Source: an uncultured Dorea sp. (GTDB lineage Bacteria > Bacillota > Clostridia > Lachnospirales > Lachnospiraceae). Taken from it: a stretch of DNA of 14,456 nucleotides. Every line of letters begins with the position of its first letter. Positions within the stretch are counted from its first letter, which is position 1. The notes below the pieces were generated by a model, which did no database searches, was not told where the DNA came from, and saw only the letters and a list, made by a program, of their open reading frames with translations. Shown here piece by piece: positions 7,220 through 14,379 of this stretch. The position numbers were made by a program, and so were the translations under genes. The stretch covers positions 1 through 14,456 of the forward strand of contig CAJUMF010000055.1 in assembly GCA_910586965.1 (NCBI GenBank), in the 5' to 3' direction.

Positions 7220-8455
7220 CTAAAACTGTTTCAATGCGTCAATCGGGCTCATCCTCGCCGCTTTTCTCGCCGGGTAGATGCCGAACACGATTCCTACGCC
7301 GCAGGAAAAGCAGGTAGTGATGATTACGGCCCCGGGAGACAATCTCGCAGACAGCCCGCCAATCTCAAGCGCAGCCACTGCCCCGGAGACTGCCGCCCCG
7401 ATAACGATTCCTATGATTCCTCCTATGCCGGAGATAATGGCGGATTCGCACAGGAACTGGCACACGATAGATGAAGTCTTCGCACCCAGCGCCTTTCGGA
7501 TGCCGATTTCCCTCGTCCGCTCCGTCACGGATACCAGCATGATGTTCATAACGCCGATTCCCCCCACCAGAAGGGAGATACCCGCTACAAACACGATAAA
7601 AGCTGTCACCGCATCGAGAATGCCTCCCATAGCGTTTGCCATATCCATAGGCTGCTGTTTGATAAAGAGGTCTTCCCCTTCATTTTTATGCCTGGCGTTA
7701 AGCACCTGGACAGCTCTTTTTGCCACCGCATTTTCATTCTCATTTTCCGCCAGGAAAACATTTAATGACTGGAAATCCTCCGCCCTTTCCCCCCAGCTTT
7801 CCACCGCCGTATATGGCAGCTCCATATAGACCGGCATCGACATGCCGAACATCTTCATAACCTCCTGATTCGCCGCCATCACCTCCGGGTCGCCGTCGCG
7901 CACGCCTTTAATCGTAAGGGTCACAATCGCATCCTCTATCATCAGGTCAAAATCCATCCCCACAACTTCAGCCGTTCCGAACAGGTACAATGCGCTTGCC
8001 TTGTCAAGCACACAGACTGCCGCCCCGTTTGCCGCGTCATCCTCCGAAAAAAATGAACCGTAAAGTATGGGGAGCTGCGCCGGGTCGGCCCAGGCGTCCG
8101 GAGTTGTCAGGACTACATACGCGTCAAACTTTCCTTTCCCCGTCTCCACTTTCCCCTGCACGAGCCTTGAAGACGCCGCCCCCTTTGCCTGCTCTCCCAG
8201 CGCATCCTTCACTGCAGTCAGGTCCTCCCATGTAATAGCCGCGTTTGCACTTGTCTCCTCCGGATTCGGCGCCACTGTCACGCTCTTTATCTCTGTCTCA
8301 GACATCACGTCCGCTTTCAGTCCGTTTCCAATCGATACAATCGTAATTACAGAGGAAATGCCAATGATGATTCCCAGCATCGTAAGAAAGGAACGTCCCT
8401 TATTCTCTTTTATATTGTAAAGCGCCATCTTTACATATTCGCCAAACTGTTCCAT
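7220..8455 (-). CDS. MacB/FtsX-type ABC transporter permease
   Basis: This 411-residue permease has the architecture of type VII (MacB/LolE-like) ABC transporters. One N-terminal helix (about 22-43, in GRSFLTMLGIIIGISSVITI) is followed by an extracytoplasmic MacB_PCD domain of about 240 residues. Three C-terminal helices form the FtsX domain, with the conserved TERTREIGIRKALGA segment after the second helix and the typical PARKAARMSPIDALKQF ending. Such permeases work by mechanotransmission with an ATPase and an adaptor, both encoded just upstream. The start lies 14 bp after the adaptor stop; the ribosome site (AAGGCGGGG) is weaker than those of its neighbours, so translation may partly depend on coupling. 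The substrate cannot be inferred; relatives export peptides, lipids or antibiotics. Confidence 0.92.
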   Translation of the reverse strand: MEQFGEYVKMALYNIKENKGRSFLTMLGIIIGISSVITIVSIGNGLKADVMSETEIKSVTVAPNPEETSANAAITWEDLTAVKDALGEQAKGAASSRLVQGKVETGKGKFDAYVVLTTPDAWADPAQLPILYGSFFSEDDAANGAAVCVLDKASALYLFGTAEVVGMDFDLMIEDAIVTLTIKGVRDGDPEVMAANQEVMKMFGMSMPVYMELPYTAVESWGERAEDFQSLNVFLAENENENAVAKRAVQVLNARHKNEGEDLFIKQQPMDMANAMGGILDAVTAFIVFVAGISLLVGGIGVMNIMLVSVTERTREIGIRKALGAKTSSIVCQFLCESAIISGIGGIIGIVIGAAVSGAVAALEIGGLSARLSPGAVIITTCFSCGVGIVFGIYPARKAARMSPIDALKQF

Positions 8456-8469
8456 ACGTCTGCCCCGCC

Positions 8470-10134
8470 TTACCTTTCCTTCTCTTCTCCGCCGTCATCC
8501 GAGACACTGACTGCCGTCGCTTTCATCCCGTCTTTGATGCTGTCCGACATCTCGGAAACCACCTGGTCTCCCTCTTTGATTCCCGAGACAATCTCTGACA
8601 TGCCTGTTGACATGATTCCGACCTCCACTTTCCGCTTTTCCACCGTGCCGTCCCGTATGATATAGACAAACTCCCCGTCCGCTGCGGTATTGATTACTTC
8701 ATTCGGAAGGCACAGCACGTCTTCCTTCTCTGCCACCGTCATATTCACCTTGGCGCTGACACCGATACAGATATCGTCATCCGGGTTGTCGATGCGTACC
8801 TTTGCCCCGATGACCGGATTGCCCTTCTCATTTGCCAGAGCTATCTTATTGACAGATGTAAGCGTTCCCTGGTAAATGTGCCTCCCCATGGTCACCACCG
8901 CTTTTCCGTCCGGCACAAGCTTTTCAAAATCCCCTGCAGACACCTCAAGCTCCACGCCTACATCCCGGTTGCTCACCAGCGTAAACAGCTCGCCCCCCTG
9001 AACCGCGTCGCTCCCTTCCGGCGCTTTCACATCAGAAATGATTCCGTCAAACTCTGCCTTAATGCCTTCTTTCCCCTTTTTCAAAAGCTCCTCCGTGGTA
9101 AGCTCCGCAAGCTGGGCAATATTTTCAGACACCTTCATATTTTTTAGCTGGGCGTCGGTAAGCCCGGCATCCGCCCCTGTCTGCCTGCTGTTTTCTGCCT
9201 GGGTAAGGCTCCCCTTCAATGCCTCAAGCTCCTGCTCTGCCTGTGCCAAAGCCTGGGATGCGGCTCCCGCTGCGCCGCTGTTTCCCGCTCCGTCCGTATC
9301 CGCGCCGCCCGCTCCTGCGCTGCCCGCACTCCCTCCTAACTGCTTTAACTCCTGCTCCAATGCGCGGTACTCTCTCTCAAGCCGCCCTATCTCACTGGCA
9401 GCCTCCTCCGCCTCTTTTATAAGCTGCGCTTTCGTCTGCTCACGGTCCGGCGCCGTGTCGCTGATATTTTCAAGCTGTCTCTCTGCATTTTCCTTCTTTG
9501 TCCTGCTGGCGCTCTGGCTGTCTAAATTATCCGACATCTTCTTTTGCAGGGCATCCGCCTTCCCCGCATTCTCCGCATCCTTTCCCGCCGCATCCTGAGC
9601 GACCTTTTTTAATTTCTTTATCTCTGATTCCTTCTTTTTAATCTGAGACTTAAGCTCTGATATCGCCGCTTTCTCCTGCTTTTTCGCTTTCTCCATGCTT
9701 ATCTTTGCCCTACTGCTCTGCTCCTTCGCGTCCTGGTTCGTATACTTTGCCGACAGCGTATTAAGCTGCGAATTTTTGTTATCCCGGTCTAAGTTTGCCG
9801 TGTCAAATACAATGAGTTTCTCACCTTTCTTCACCGGCTCCCCGACTTTCGCCCGGTTCTCCTTTACAGGTGCATTTACCGGAGAATAGAACGTCTTACT
9901 CTTCCCGCTCACCACTACGCCGGAGGTATGAAAGCTTTCCTTCACGCTCTCCCGCCGTGCCTCCACCACCTGGAGCGAGACGGCGTTTGCATTTCCCCCG
10001 AAAATCTTTGAAAGCCCGAAAACTACCAACACTACCGCCCCCAGAATCGGCGCAATGACCCATCCCGGCAGTTTCTTTCTCCTGCCTCTTCTCCTTCTCC
10101 TCTGCCTGTATTCTCTGTCGCTCCTTTTAGACAT
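8470..10134 (-). CDS. HlyD/MacA-like periplasmic-adaptor-type protein with long coiled coil
   Basis: The protein has 554 residues from the ATG at 10134, which is preceded by AGGAGGGG and overlaps the ATPase stop by 8 bp; an in-frame ATG at 10158 lies inside the ATPase gene and is less likely. It opens with a very basic tail (RQRRRRRGRRKK, 10-21) and one membrane helix (about 23-43). A first lipoyl-like half follows (70-115), then a long Lys/Glu/Gln-rich coiled coil (about 120-345) broken by a Gly/Ala/Ser-rich stretch at 267-293. The second lipoyl half, a beta-barrel and a membrane-proximal domain make up the rest (about 355-545). It is longer than E. coli MacA (about 370 residues), mostly through the coiled coil. 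In a Gram-positive cell there is no TolC, so it probably connects the permease to the outer face of the membrane or to the wall. Confidence 0.9.
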   Translation of the reverse strand: MSKRSDREYRQRRRRRGRRKKLPGWVIAPILGAVVLVVFGLSKIFGGNANAVSLQVVEARRESVKESFHTSGVVVSGKSKTFYSPVNAPVKENRAKVGEPVKKGEKLIVFDTANLDRDNKNSQLNTLSAKYTNQDAKEQSSRAKISMEKAKKQEKAAISELKSQIKKKESEIKKLKKVAQDAAGKDAENAGKADALQKKMSDNLDSQSASRTKKENAERQLENISDTAPDREQTKAQLIKEAEEAASEIGRLEREYRALEQELKQLGGSAGSAGAGGADTDGAGNSGAAGAASQALAQAEQELEALKGSLTQAENSRQTGADAGLTDAQLKNMKVSENIAQLAELTTEELLKKGKEGIKAEFDGIISDVKAPEGSDAVQGGELFTLVSNRDVGVELEVSAGDFEKLVPDGKAVVTMGRHIYQGTLTSVNKIALANEKGNPVIGAKVRIDNPDDDICIGVSAKVNMTVAEKEDVLCLPNEVINTAADGEFVYIIRDGTVEKRKVEVGIMSTGMSEIVSGIKEGDQVVSEMSDSIKDGMKATAVSVSDDGGEEKER

Positions 10135-10876
10135 CTTCTGACCCCTCCTGTATATCATTCCTGTAATCCTCCGTTGTCTTCCCGTTCTCTATATCATTCC
10201 TATAGTCCTCCGTTATCTTCCCGTCCTTTATGCGTATCACCCGCTCTGCCTGCGCCGCAATCTCCGGGTCATGGGTGATGACGAGCACCGTCCTCCCCGA
10301 CTTGTGAAGTTCCTTCAAAATATGAAGGATTTCCTCCGTAGAGCGGGAATCTAAGTTTCCCGTCGGCTCGTCTGCCAGGATTACCGGAGGGCGGGCGGCG
10401 ATGGCTCTGGCAACCGCAACCCTCTGCTGCTGTCCCCCGGACATCTGAGCCGGCTTATGCCGCATCCTCTCCCCGAGCCCCACAAGCTCCAGAGATTCTT
10501 TCGCAGCCTCCCGCCTCGTGCGCCTGTCAATCCCCCGATAGATAAGAGGCAGCTCCACATTGGCAAGGGCATCCAGATTGGAAATCAGATTGAACCCCTG
10601 GAAGATAAACCCGATTTCCTCATTCCGGATATCGGAAAGCTCATTGTCCGTAAGACAGGATACATCCCTTCCGTCCAACAGGTATGTTCCTTCCGTCGGC
10701 GTGTCCAGACACCCGATCATGTTCATAAGTGTCGACTTCCCCGAGCCGGAGTGTCCGATGACTGCCGCAAACTCCCCTTCTTCAATAGTAAGGCTCACCC
10801 CGTCAAGGGCGCGGACTTCATTCTCTCCGGGGTTGTAGATTTTGTACATGTCTTTGATTTCAATTAGTGCGCTCAT
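10127..10876 (-). CDS. MacB/LolD-type ABC transporter ATP-binding protein
   Basis: This 249-residue ATPase powers the exporter encoded downstream. All nucleotide-binding motifs are intact: Walker A GHSGSGKST (41-49), Q-loop Q93, signature SGGQQQR (146-152), Walker B VILADEPTGNLD (165-176) and switch His H202 in ITHD. The sequence is of the MacB/LolD/FtsE class (LDTPTEG, FQGFNLI). The end is unusual: two consecutive 13-residue repeats (224-236 and 237-249, each beginning DYRNDI) come from a 39-bp tandem duplication. The stop codon overlaps the adaptor's start (ATGTCTAA), so the two are translationally coupled. The start at 10876 has an AGGAG site 6-7 bp upstream. Confidence 0.95.
   Translation of the reverse strand: MSALIEIKDMYKIYNPGENEVRALDGVSLTIEEGEFAAVIGHSGSGKSTLMNMIGCLDTPTEGTYLLDGRDVSCLTDNELSDIRNEEIGFIFQGFNLISNLDALANVELPLIYRGIDRRTRREAAKESLELVGLGERMRHKPAQMSGGQQQRVAVARAIAARPPVILADEPTGNLDSRSTEEILHILKELHKSGRTVLVITHDPEIAAQAERVIRIKDGKITEDYRNDIENGKTTEDYRNDIQEGSEDV
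10151..10224. repeat. 39-bp-period tandem repeat in the 3' end of the ABC ATPase gene
   Basis: The segments at 10151-10185 and 10190-10224 match at 32 of 35 positions and are offset by 39 bp (13 codons). They encode the two DYRNDI-type units at the ATPase C-terminus. The in-frame period keeps the stop codon and the overlapping adaptor start intact. Confidence 0.85.
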
Positions 10877-10906
10877 ATATTGCTCCTATGTATTATTATA
10901 TTATTG

Positions 10907-10922
10907 TACTATTTGAATAGTA
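10907..10922. promoter_or_regulatory. Palindromic operator candidate at the ABC exporter promoter
   Basis: TACTATTTGAATAGTA is a perfect 7+2+7 palindrome lying directly downstream of the predicted -10 box, over the expected start point. A wider, looser repeat (ATTGTA at 10903-10908 and TACAAT at 10929-10934) encloses it. This position is typical for a repressor of the GntR (YtrA) or TetR type, but no such regulator is encoded in the window. Confidence 0.55.
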
Positions 10923-10924
10923 TA

Positions 10925-10953
10925 ATTATACAATAAGGCTCTCTATAATGCAA
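10925..10953 (-). promoter_or_regulatory. Promoter of the ABC exporter operon
   Basis: On the minus strand, -35 TTGCAT (10948-10953) and a perfect -10 TATAAT (10925-10930) are separated by exactly 17 bp. The start point should fall near 10918, within the palindrome at 10907-10922, leaving a leader of about 40 nt. A second TATAAT-like box nearer the gene lacks a good -35. Confidence 0.6.
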
Positions 10954-10995
10954 GAAAAAATCAAGGATAAATTTCTCCCTGTTAAAAATCGACGC

Positions 10996-11036
10996 AAAAA
11001 AGGCACTGACTATCATCCCATAATCAATGCCTTTTT
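10996..11036. terminator. Bidirectional terminator after the PIN gene
   Basis: An interrupted stem pairs AAAAAAGGCA with TGCCTTTTT, then continues inward with TGA/TCA and TAT/ATA separated by single mismatches around a CATCCC loop. On the minus strand it lies 17 bases after the PIN gene stop and ends in TTTTTT. On the plus strand it ends in TTTTTAT. It therefore ends the XRE-ImmA-PIN transcript and insulates the exporter promoter. Confidence 0.75.
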
Positions 11037-11052
11037 ATATCATTATTATTTC

Positions 11053-11865
11053 CTACTGTATGTACTTCAAATTTCCATTTCTCATTTCATCAATCTTTCT
11101 ATAAAACATTTCATCAAATACTTGCTCACACGGTATCTTGCACATACGCTTTTCTTTTGATGTGTCCTGTATTCGGAATGTAGTCTGAGCTTTACCCAGA
11201 CAGGAATTCATATATGACCTAATATACGGTTCTGCATCTTCTCTATTAAAATCTACTTCCTTTTGAAGTCTTATAAAAGAGGATAAAACACTAATACAAC
11301 TAGCTCCTCCCATAGCAACAATTCCATTTCGGGCATTTTTATCATCCGAACAGAATACATAAATTTGTTGTCCAAATCTCATGTTCAAAACCTGCAGCAG
11401 AACATATGATTTTAATTCTCCAAGATTCTTCCCTGTCCCTATAGCATCGCAATCTAATGCTAATTTTTCAAGAAATTCTTCCCTGCTTACATATACAGCA
11501 TTCACCGTAGACATATTCACAAAATTTTCTTCAAAGCAACCACCTTTATAGGCATCGCAGGCAGTTTTCAACATATCAATATACATTGCCAGTGCTAAAT
11601 CTCCATAAATAGCTGACAATTCGTCCAGGATCATTTCATCATCATAAAGATGTATACGTTTATTCTCAACCTTGTCCTCAAACCATTCTGGCAATCCGGC
11701 AATGTTATGACGCAAAAGTTCAATGCTTACCTGCTTATGGCAATAAAAAGTATAATTTGACATTGCAATAATCTTATCAATCAGCTTATTTTGGTCATCC
11801 TTGCGTATTAGATGCATCTTGGAAATAAAATCTGTATCCAACAAGGCATGTTTTTCACTCTCCAT
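11053..11865 (-). CDS. PIN-domain ribonuclease-like protein, putative toxin
   Basis: This 270-residue protein has the spaced acidic residues of the PIN fold: D10 (and D12) in LLDTDFISK, E49 in SIELLRHN, E150 in GKNLGELKSY and D174/D175 in FCSDDKNAR, matching the order and context of the metal-binding quartet of PIN nucleases. It is longer than VapC toxins (about 130 residues), with an insertion between strands and a C-terminal extension after residue 200. It starts 9 bp after the ImmA/IrrE gene stop, and its AAGGTGAAGG ribosome site overlaps that stop, so it is the third gene of a coupled operon. I infer that it cleaves RNA and is held in check by the two upstream products. The target is unknown, and a role outside toxin-antitoxin biology cannot be excluded. 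Confidence 0.75.
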   Translation of the reverse strand: MESEKHALLDTDFISKMHLIRKDDQNKLIDKIIAMSNYTFYCHKQVSIELLRHNIAGLPEWFEDKVENKRIHLYDDEMILDELSAIYGDLALAMYIDMLKTACDAYKGGCFEENFVNMSTVNAVYVSREEFLEKLALDCDAIGTGKNLGELKSYVLLQVLNMRFGQQIYVFCSDDKNARNGIVAMGGASCISVLSSFIRLQKEVDFNREDAEPYIRSYMNSCLGKAQTTFRIQDTSKEKRMCKIPCEQVFDEMFYRKIDEMRNGNLKYIQ

Positions 11866-11874
11866 ACCTTCACC

Positions 11875-12696
11875 TTATCTTTCTCTTTGGAATTCTTTTC
11901 CGATTTTTTTCAGGTATGCTTTGTCTGATTCTTCTCTGGTATCAATAAGCAATTCATGTTCCGAATTAAAAGCCAAATTCTCAAGCAGACTTCCATAATG
12001 AATCAAATCGTTACTGTTTTTCTGCCATCGCTCTGCTTTTCCCGTCAGTTCAATCCTGTCGGCAATACGTTCCGGATCTGTATTAAATAATTTCTCAGCC
12101 TTTTCTTCCTCAATGATCCCACTCTCAACCAACCGCAGAATAACTGCCTTGTATGGAAGTGCAAATATATCCATCAAGATAAGCACACCATCAATATCCA
12201 GCTTATCTTTTGAAAGCCCAAACATCCTAAACTGCTCTATTACGCTTGCATCCGGCATTAGCAAAAGTCCGGCAAAAGCATTGGCCTCCAGGTCTTCCTG
12301 TGAGACCGCCTCCTCATCGGCTGTTCTTGAATCTAATAAAGAACCACTGGTAATCGTACTTGTATTAATATCTTCTGCATAGCAATGAATATGATAAAGT
12401 TCATGTGCCATTGCGAAAATCTGTTTACATACAGGTAAGTCAGAATTAATGCAAAGAAAAACAGTTCCTTTTTTTACAAATGTAAAAGCCCAGAGTTCAT
12501 CATCCTTGAATGGATATCTGAGTATCTCCAGGGATAAATCCCTTTTTCTTGCATAATTAGAAATAATTTCAAATATTGCATCTCTTATTATCGTATTTCC
12601 GCAATAATTAACTGAAAATGCTTTTGACAGTTCATTAATCCTTTCAAATTGTGCATTTTGTTTTTTATATAAGCTTTCACAAATAAATCCTCTCAT
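11875..12696 (-). CDS. ImmA/IrrE family zinc metallopeptidase
   Basis: The 273-residue product carries HELYH (98-102), the zinc-binding HExxH motif, followed by EDLEANAFAGLLLMP (134-148), the family's conserved ExxAN.FA..LMP segment that supplies the third ligand. Family members (ImmA of ICEBs1, IrrE of Deinococcus) cleave a partner XRE-type repressor to switch on the genes it controls. Here the partner is the XRE gene just upstream: its TAA and this ATG overlap as TAATG, a classic coupling arrangement. The region after residue 150 is a helical C-terminal part of about 120 residues of unknown role, perhaps for sensing or for contact with the PIN protein. Confidence 0.9.
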   Translation of the reverse strand: MRGFICESLYKKQNAQFERINELSKAFSVNYCGNTIIRDAIFEIISNYARKRDLSLEILRYPFKDDELWAFTFVKKGTVFLCINSDLPVCKQIFAMAHELYHIHCYAEDINTSTITSGSLLDSRTADEEAVSQEDLEANAFAGLLLMPDASVIEQFRMFGLSKDKLDIDGVLILMDIFALPYKAVILRLVESGIIEEEKAEKLFNTDPERIADRIELTGKAERWQKNSNDLIHYGSLLENLAFNSEHELLIDTREESDKAYLKKIGKEFQRER

Positions 12697-13070
12697 TAAA
12701 TATCACATACCTCCATCATTTCTATACCATTTTCCCTTACTCTGCTATGGAATAGAATCATGTCCGAAAGTTTATCTGCTATTTGCAAAGCATTCTTCGA
12801 TTGCTCGGATTCAACTTTCCCCATAAATACATGCATAACATCTGTATTAGATACATTTTCCGCAATCTTTGTCAGTTCTTCCATCTTAACACCAAGAAAA
12901 TCCGCAATCTGTTTCAACTCTATCGCATTAATCATACGTGCTCCATTAAGCATTTTACTGACTGTTTGCTTATTCGTCCGCAATGCTGCTGCAAGATCAA
13001 CCTGCTTTTTATTCTGCTTTTTAAGAATTGCAAGGATGTTTCTGGCAATCATCATATTAACATCGCTCAT
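12696..13070 (-). CDS. XRE-family HTH transcriptional regulator
   Basis: A 124-residue protein starts at the ATG at 13070, which has a strong GAGGAGG site 8-9 bp upstream; the in-frame ATG farther out (13133) lies upstream of the probable transcription start and has no ribosome site. Residues about 8-62 form a lambda-repressor-like helix-turn-helix, with QVDLAAALRTNKQTVSKMLNG as the recognition region. The remaining 60 residues are a helical tail that may hold the cleavage site for the peptidase encoded next, or contact the toxin. It probably represses its own promoter and thereby the whole three-gene unit. Confidence 0.88.
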   Translation of the reverse strand: MSDVNMMIARNILAILKKQNKKQVDLAAALRTNKQTVSKMLNGARMINAIELKQIADFLGVKMEELTKIAENVSNTDVMHVFMGKVESEQSKNALQIADKLSDMILFHSRVRENGIEMMEVCDI

Positions 13071-13112
13071 TTTACACACCTCCTCAGTAAATAATCCCAC
13101 TGTCTCAACTGT

Positions 13113-13141
13113 ATTGTATGCCAAAGCTCCCATTAAGTCAA
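13113..13141 (-). promoter_or_regulatory. Promoter of the XRE-ImmA-PIN operon, with possible operator repeats
   Basis: On the minus strand, TTGACT (-35, 13136-13141) and TACAAT (-10, 13113-13118) are spaced by 17 bp. Immediately downstream, over the expected start point, ACAGT occurs twice on the minus strand with a 9-bp period (13108-13112 and 13099-13103), a possible binding site for the XRE protein. The promoter lies downstream of the DUF3841 stop; no terminator separates the two, so readthrough may add to expression. Confidence 0.7.
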
Positions 13142-13176
13142 TATTATAGTTACCAGTGTTCTGTTTTTTATTTTTA

Positions 13177-13803
13177 TTATATCTTTTTTAGATACTTTTC
13201 ACGAATCCACTCCTTTTTCAGACACCATACAGCTCCCTGAATATAATCCGTATCCTTATTTCCAAATTTCTGATAACTGTTTTCTTCCAGTTCCCGTATA
13301 ATGTCCTGGGAATCTTCAAAAAGCTTTTTCCAGCTATTTTTTACCTTGCTTTTCAGCATTGGATAAAAAGAATTTAAAAAAATATCTGAAGAATGCATCA
13401 GCCCCCATTTTTCCAATTCTTTTTCAAACTCCTTCTCCTCATCTTTAGTTCCGATTAAGTTCAGATTCAAGATACTGTTCCATTTTCTCATATCAAAAAA
13501 CAATACCTCTTCTTTCGGCACCTCCACTTTTAACCGCATACTGCCCTGCTCTGGTTTCGCCCATTCAGGTGCATGGAACAGCCATACGGGGGATTGTGCC
13601 TGTTTGGGTTTTTCTAAAAGTCCTGACGCATAATTCACAAAAAATGAGTATGCCTCTTTAAATATCCATGCTGTCTCCTGATATTTTTGATCAATATATA
13701 TTTGCTTTACATAGAAAATGCCATCTCTGTTAATAGCATCCAATACTGTCTTCGTCTGACAGGTATACATTGTAATCGTTGGTTTATCTGTATAATCGCT
13801 CAT
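13177..13803 (-). CDS. DUF3841-like protein, function unknown
   Basis: This 208-residue soluble protein resembles, by recall, the DUF3841 family (PF12952), with a short N-terminal MYTCQTKTVLDAINRDG strand-helix, a central SPVWLFHAP segment and a C-terminal FYPMLKSKVKNSW and AVWCLKKEWI. It is rich in Trp and charged residues, with no signal peptide, membrane helix or obvious catalytic motif. The start overlaps the end of an upstream paralogue (13784 onward) by 20 bp, suggesting translational coupling, although the ribosome site (GGATAAAAG) is weak. A second Met at residue 12 is an alternative start without a ribosome site. It precedes the XRE-ImmA-PIN module in the same direction. No function is known to me. 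Confidence 0.7.
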   Translation of the reverse strand: MSDYTDKPTITMYTCQTKTVLDAINRDGIFYVKQIYIDQKYQETAWIFKEAYSFFVNYASGLLEKPKQAQSPVWLFHAPEWAKPEQGSMRLKVEVPKEEVLFFDMRKWNSILNLNLIGTKDEEKEFEKELEKWGLMHSSDIFLNSFYPMLKSKVKNSWKKLFEDSQDIIRELEENSYQKFGNKDTDYIQGAVWCLKKEWIREKYLKKI

Positions 13804-14317
13804 CTTTTATCCATTCACGGCGAATCTCCCATGCCGTTGCCACCTCATCCTGTTTATTTTTAGGCGGCAAGGTAAATACTCTCTGCCAGCTCTGTATGAT
13901 CTTCCTGCGGAGTAAAGGATAAAAATTCCCTTTATCTGTCAGCACCAGAGCGTCCTCCGACGGGATACACAACCGCTTTAATTCCTTTTTATGATTCTCT
14001 TCGTCCTCCTGGTCTAATGGAATATACCAGTAATTGACACGATACCCCCAGCAGTCCATACTGCAGACCAGGAAGTTTTCTCTCGGAATTTCTAATTCCA
14101 GGATTACCGTATTTTCAACGGGCTGCAGCATATTCTCTTCACTGGTGGAAAGCCAGACGGGATATTTTAATTCTTCCGAAATCTCAATATACTTTCTGGC
14201 CTCTCTCGTATACCATTCATAAAGCTCTATATAAAAATCCGCAATCGTATCATTTTCTTTTTTATATATTCTTTTTTTACATGATATACACCGGTTTCCT
14301 GAAGTTCCCCCAAAACT
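13784..14317 (-). pseudogene. 5'-truncated paralogue of the DUF3841-like gene
   Basis: The longest ATG frame begins at 14131 (115 residues), but the same frame is open to 14317 and the extra 62 codons are clearly family sequence. The stretch RIYKKENDTIADFYIELYEW, then KYPVWLSTSEEN, lines up with QIYIDQKYQETAWIFKEAYS and QSPVWLFHAPEW of the intact neighbour. C-terminal motifs also match (NFYPLLRRKIIQSWQ, TAWEIRREWI). No ATG, GTG, TTG or CTG occurs in frame between 14132 and 14317, and the match ends about 20-25 residues short of the expected N-terminus. The gene has therefore lost its start, by deletion or rearrangement near 14280-14317, unless a rare start codon such as ATT is used. A shortened protein from 14131 remains possible. 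Confidence 0.65.
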
Positions 14318-14326
14318 TCAGGAACC
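14293..14326. repeat. Inverted repeat (hairpin) at the edge of the AT-rich block
   Basis: CCTGAAGTT (14298-14306) and AACTTCAGG (14314-14322) form a perfect 9-bp stem, extended by GGTTT/AACC with one bulge, around a short C-rich loop. It lies 54 bases after the stop of the gene at the window end, where a terminator is expected, but neither strand has a T-run after the stem. It could be a non-canonical terminator or a remnant of a rearrangement. Confidence 0.6.
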
Positions 14327-14379
14327 TGTCTTGTCCAAAGCCTCATAATAATTTCCGAAACTCCTTATCTATTTATAGC

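Noticed and set aside
9038..9598. 186-codon Ser/Ala/Phe-rich plus-strand frame opposite the adaptor gene.
   Set aside because: The composition is a mirror of the Lys/Glu/Ala-rich coiled coil on the other strand; it is not an independent gene.
10948..11160. 70-codon plus-strand frame between the exporter promoter and the PIN gene.
   Set aside because: It runs through the bidirectional terminator and into the PIN gene in antisense, with AT-rich low-complexity translation and no ribosome site.
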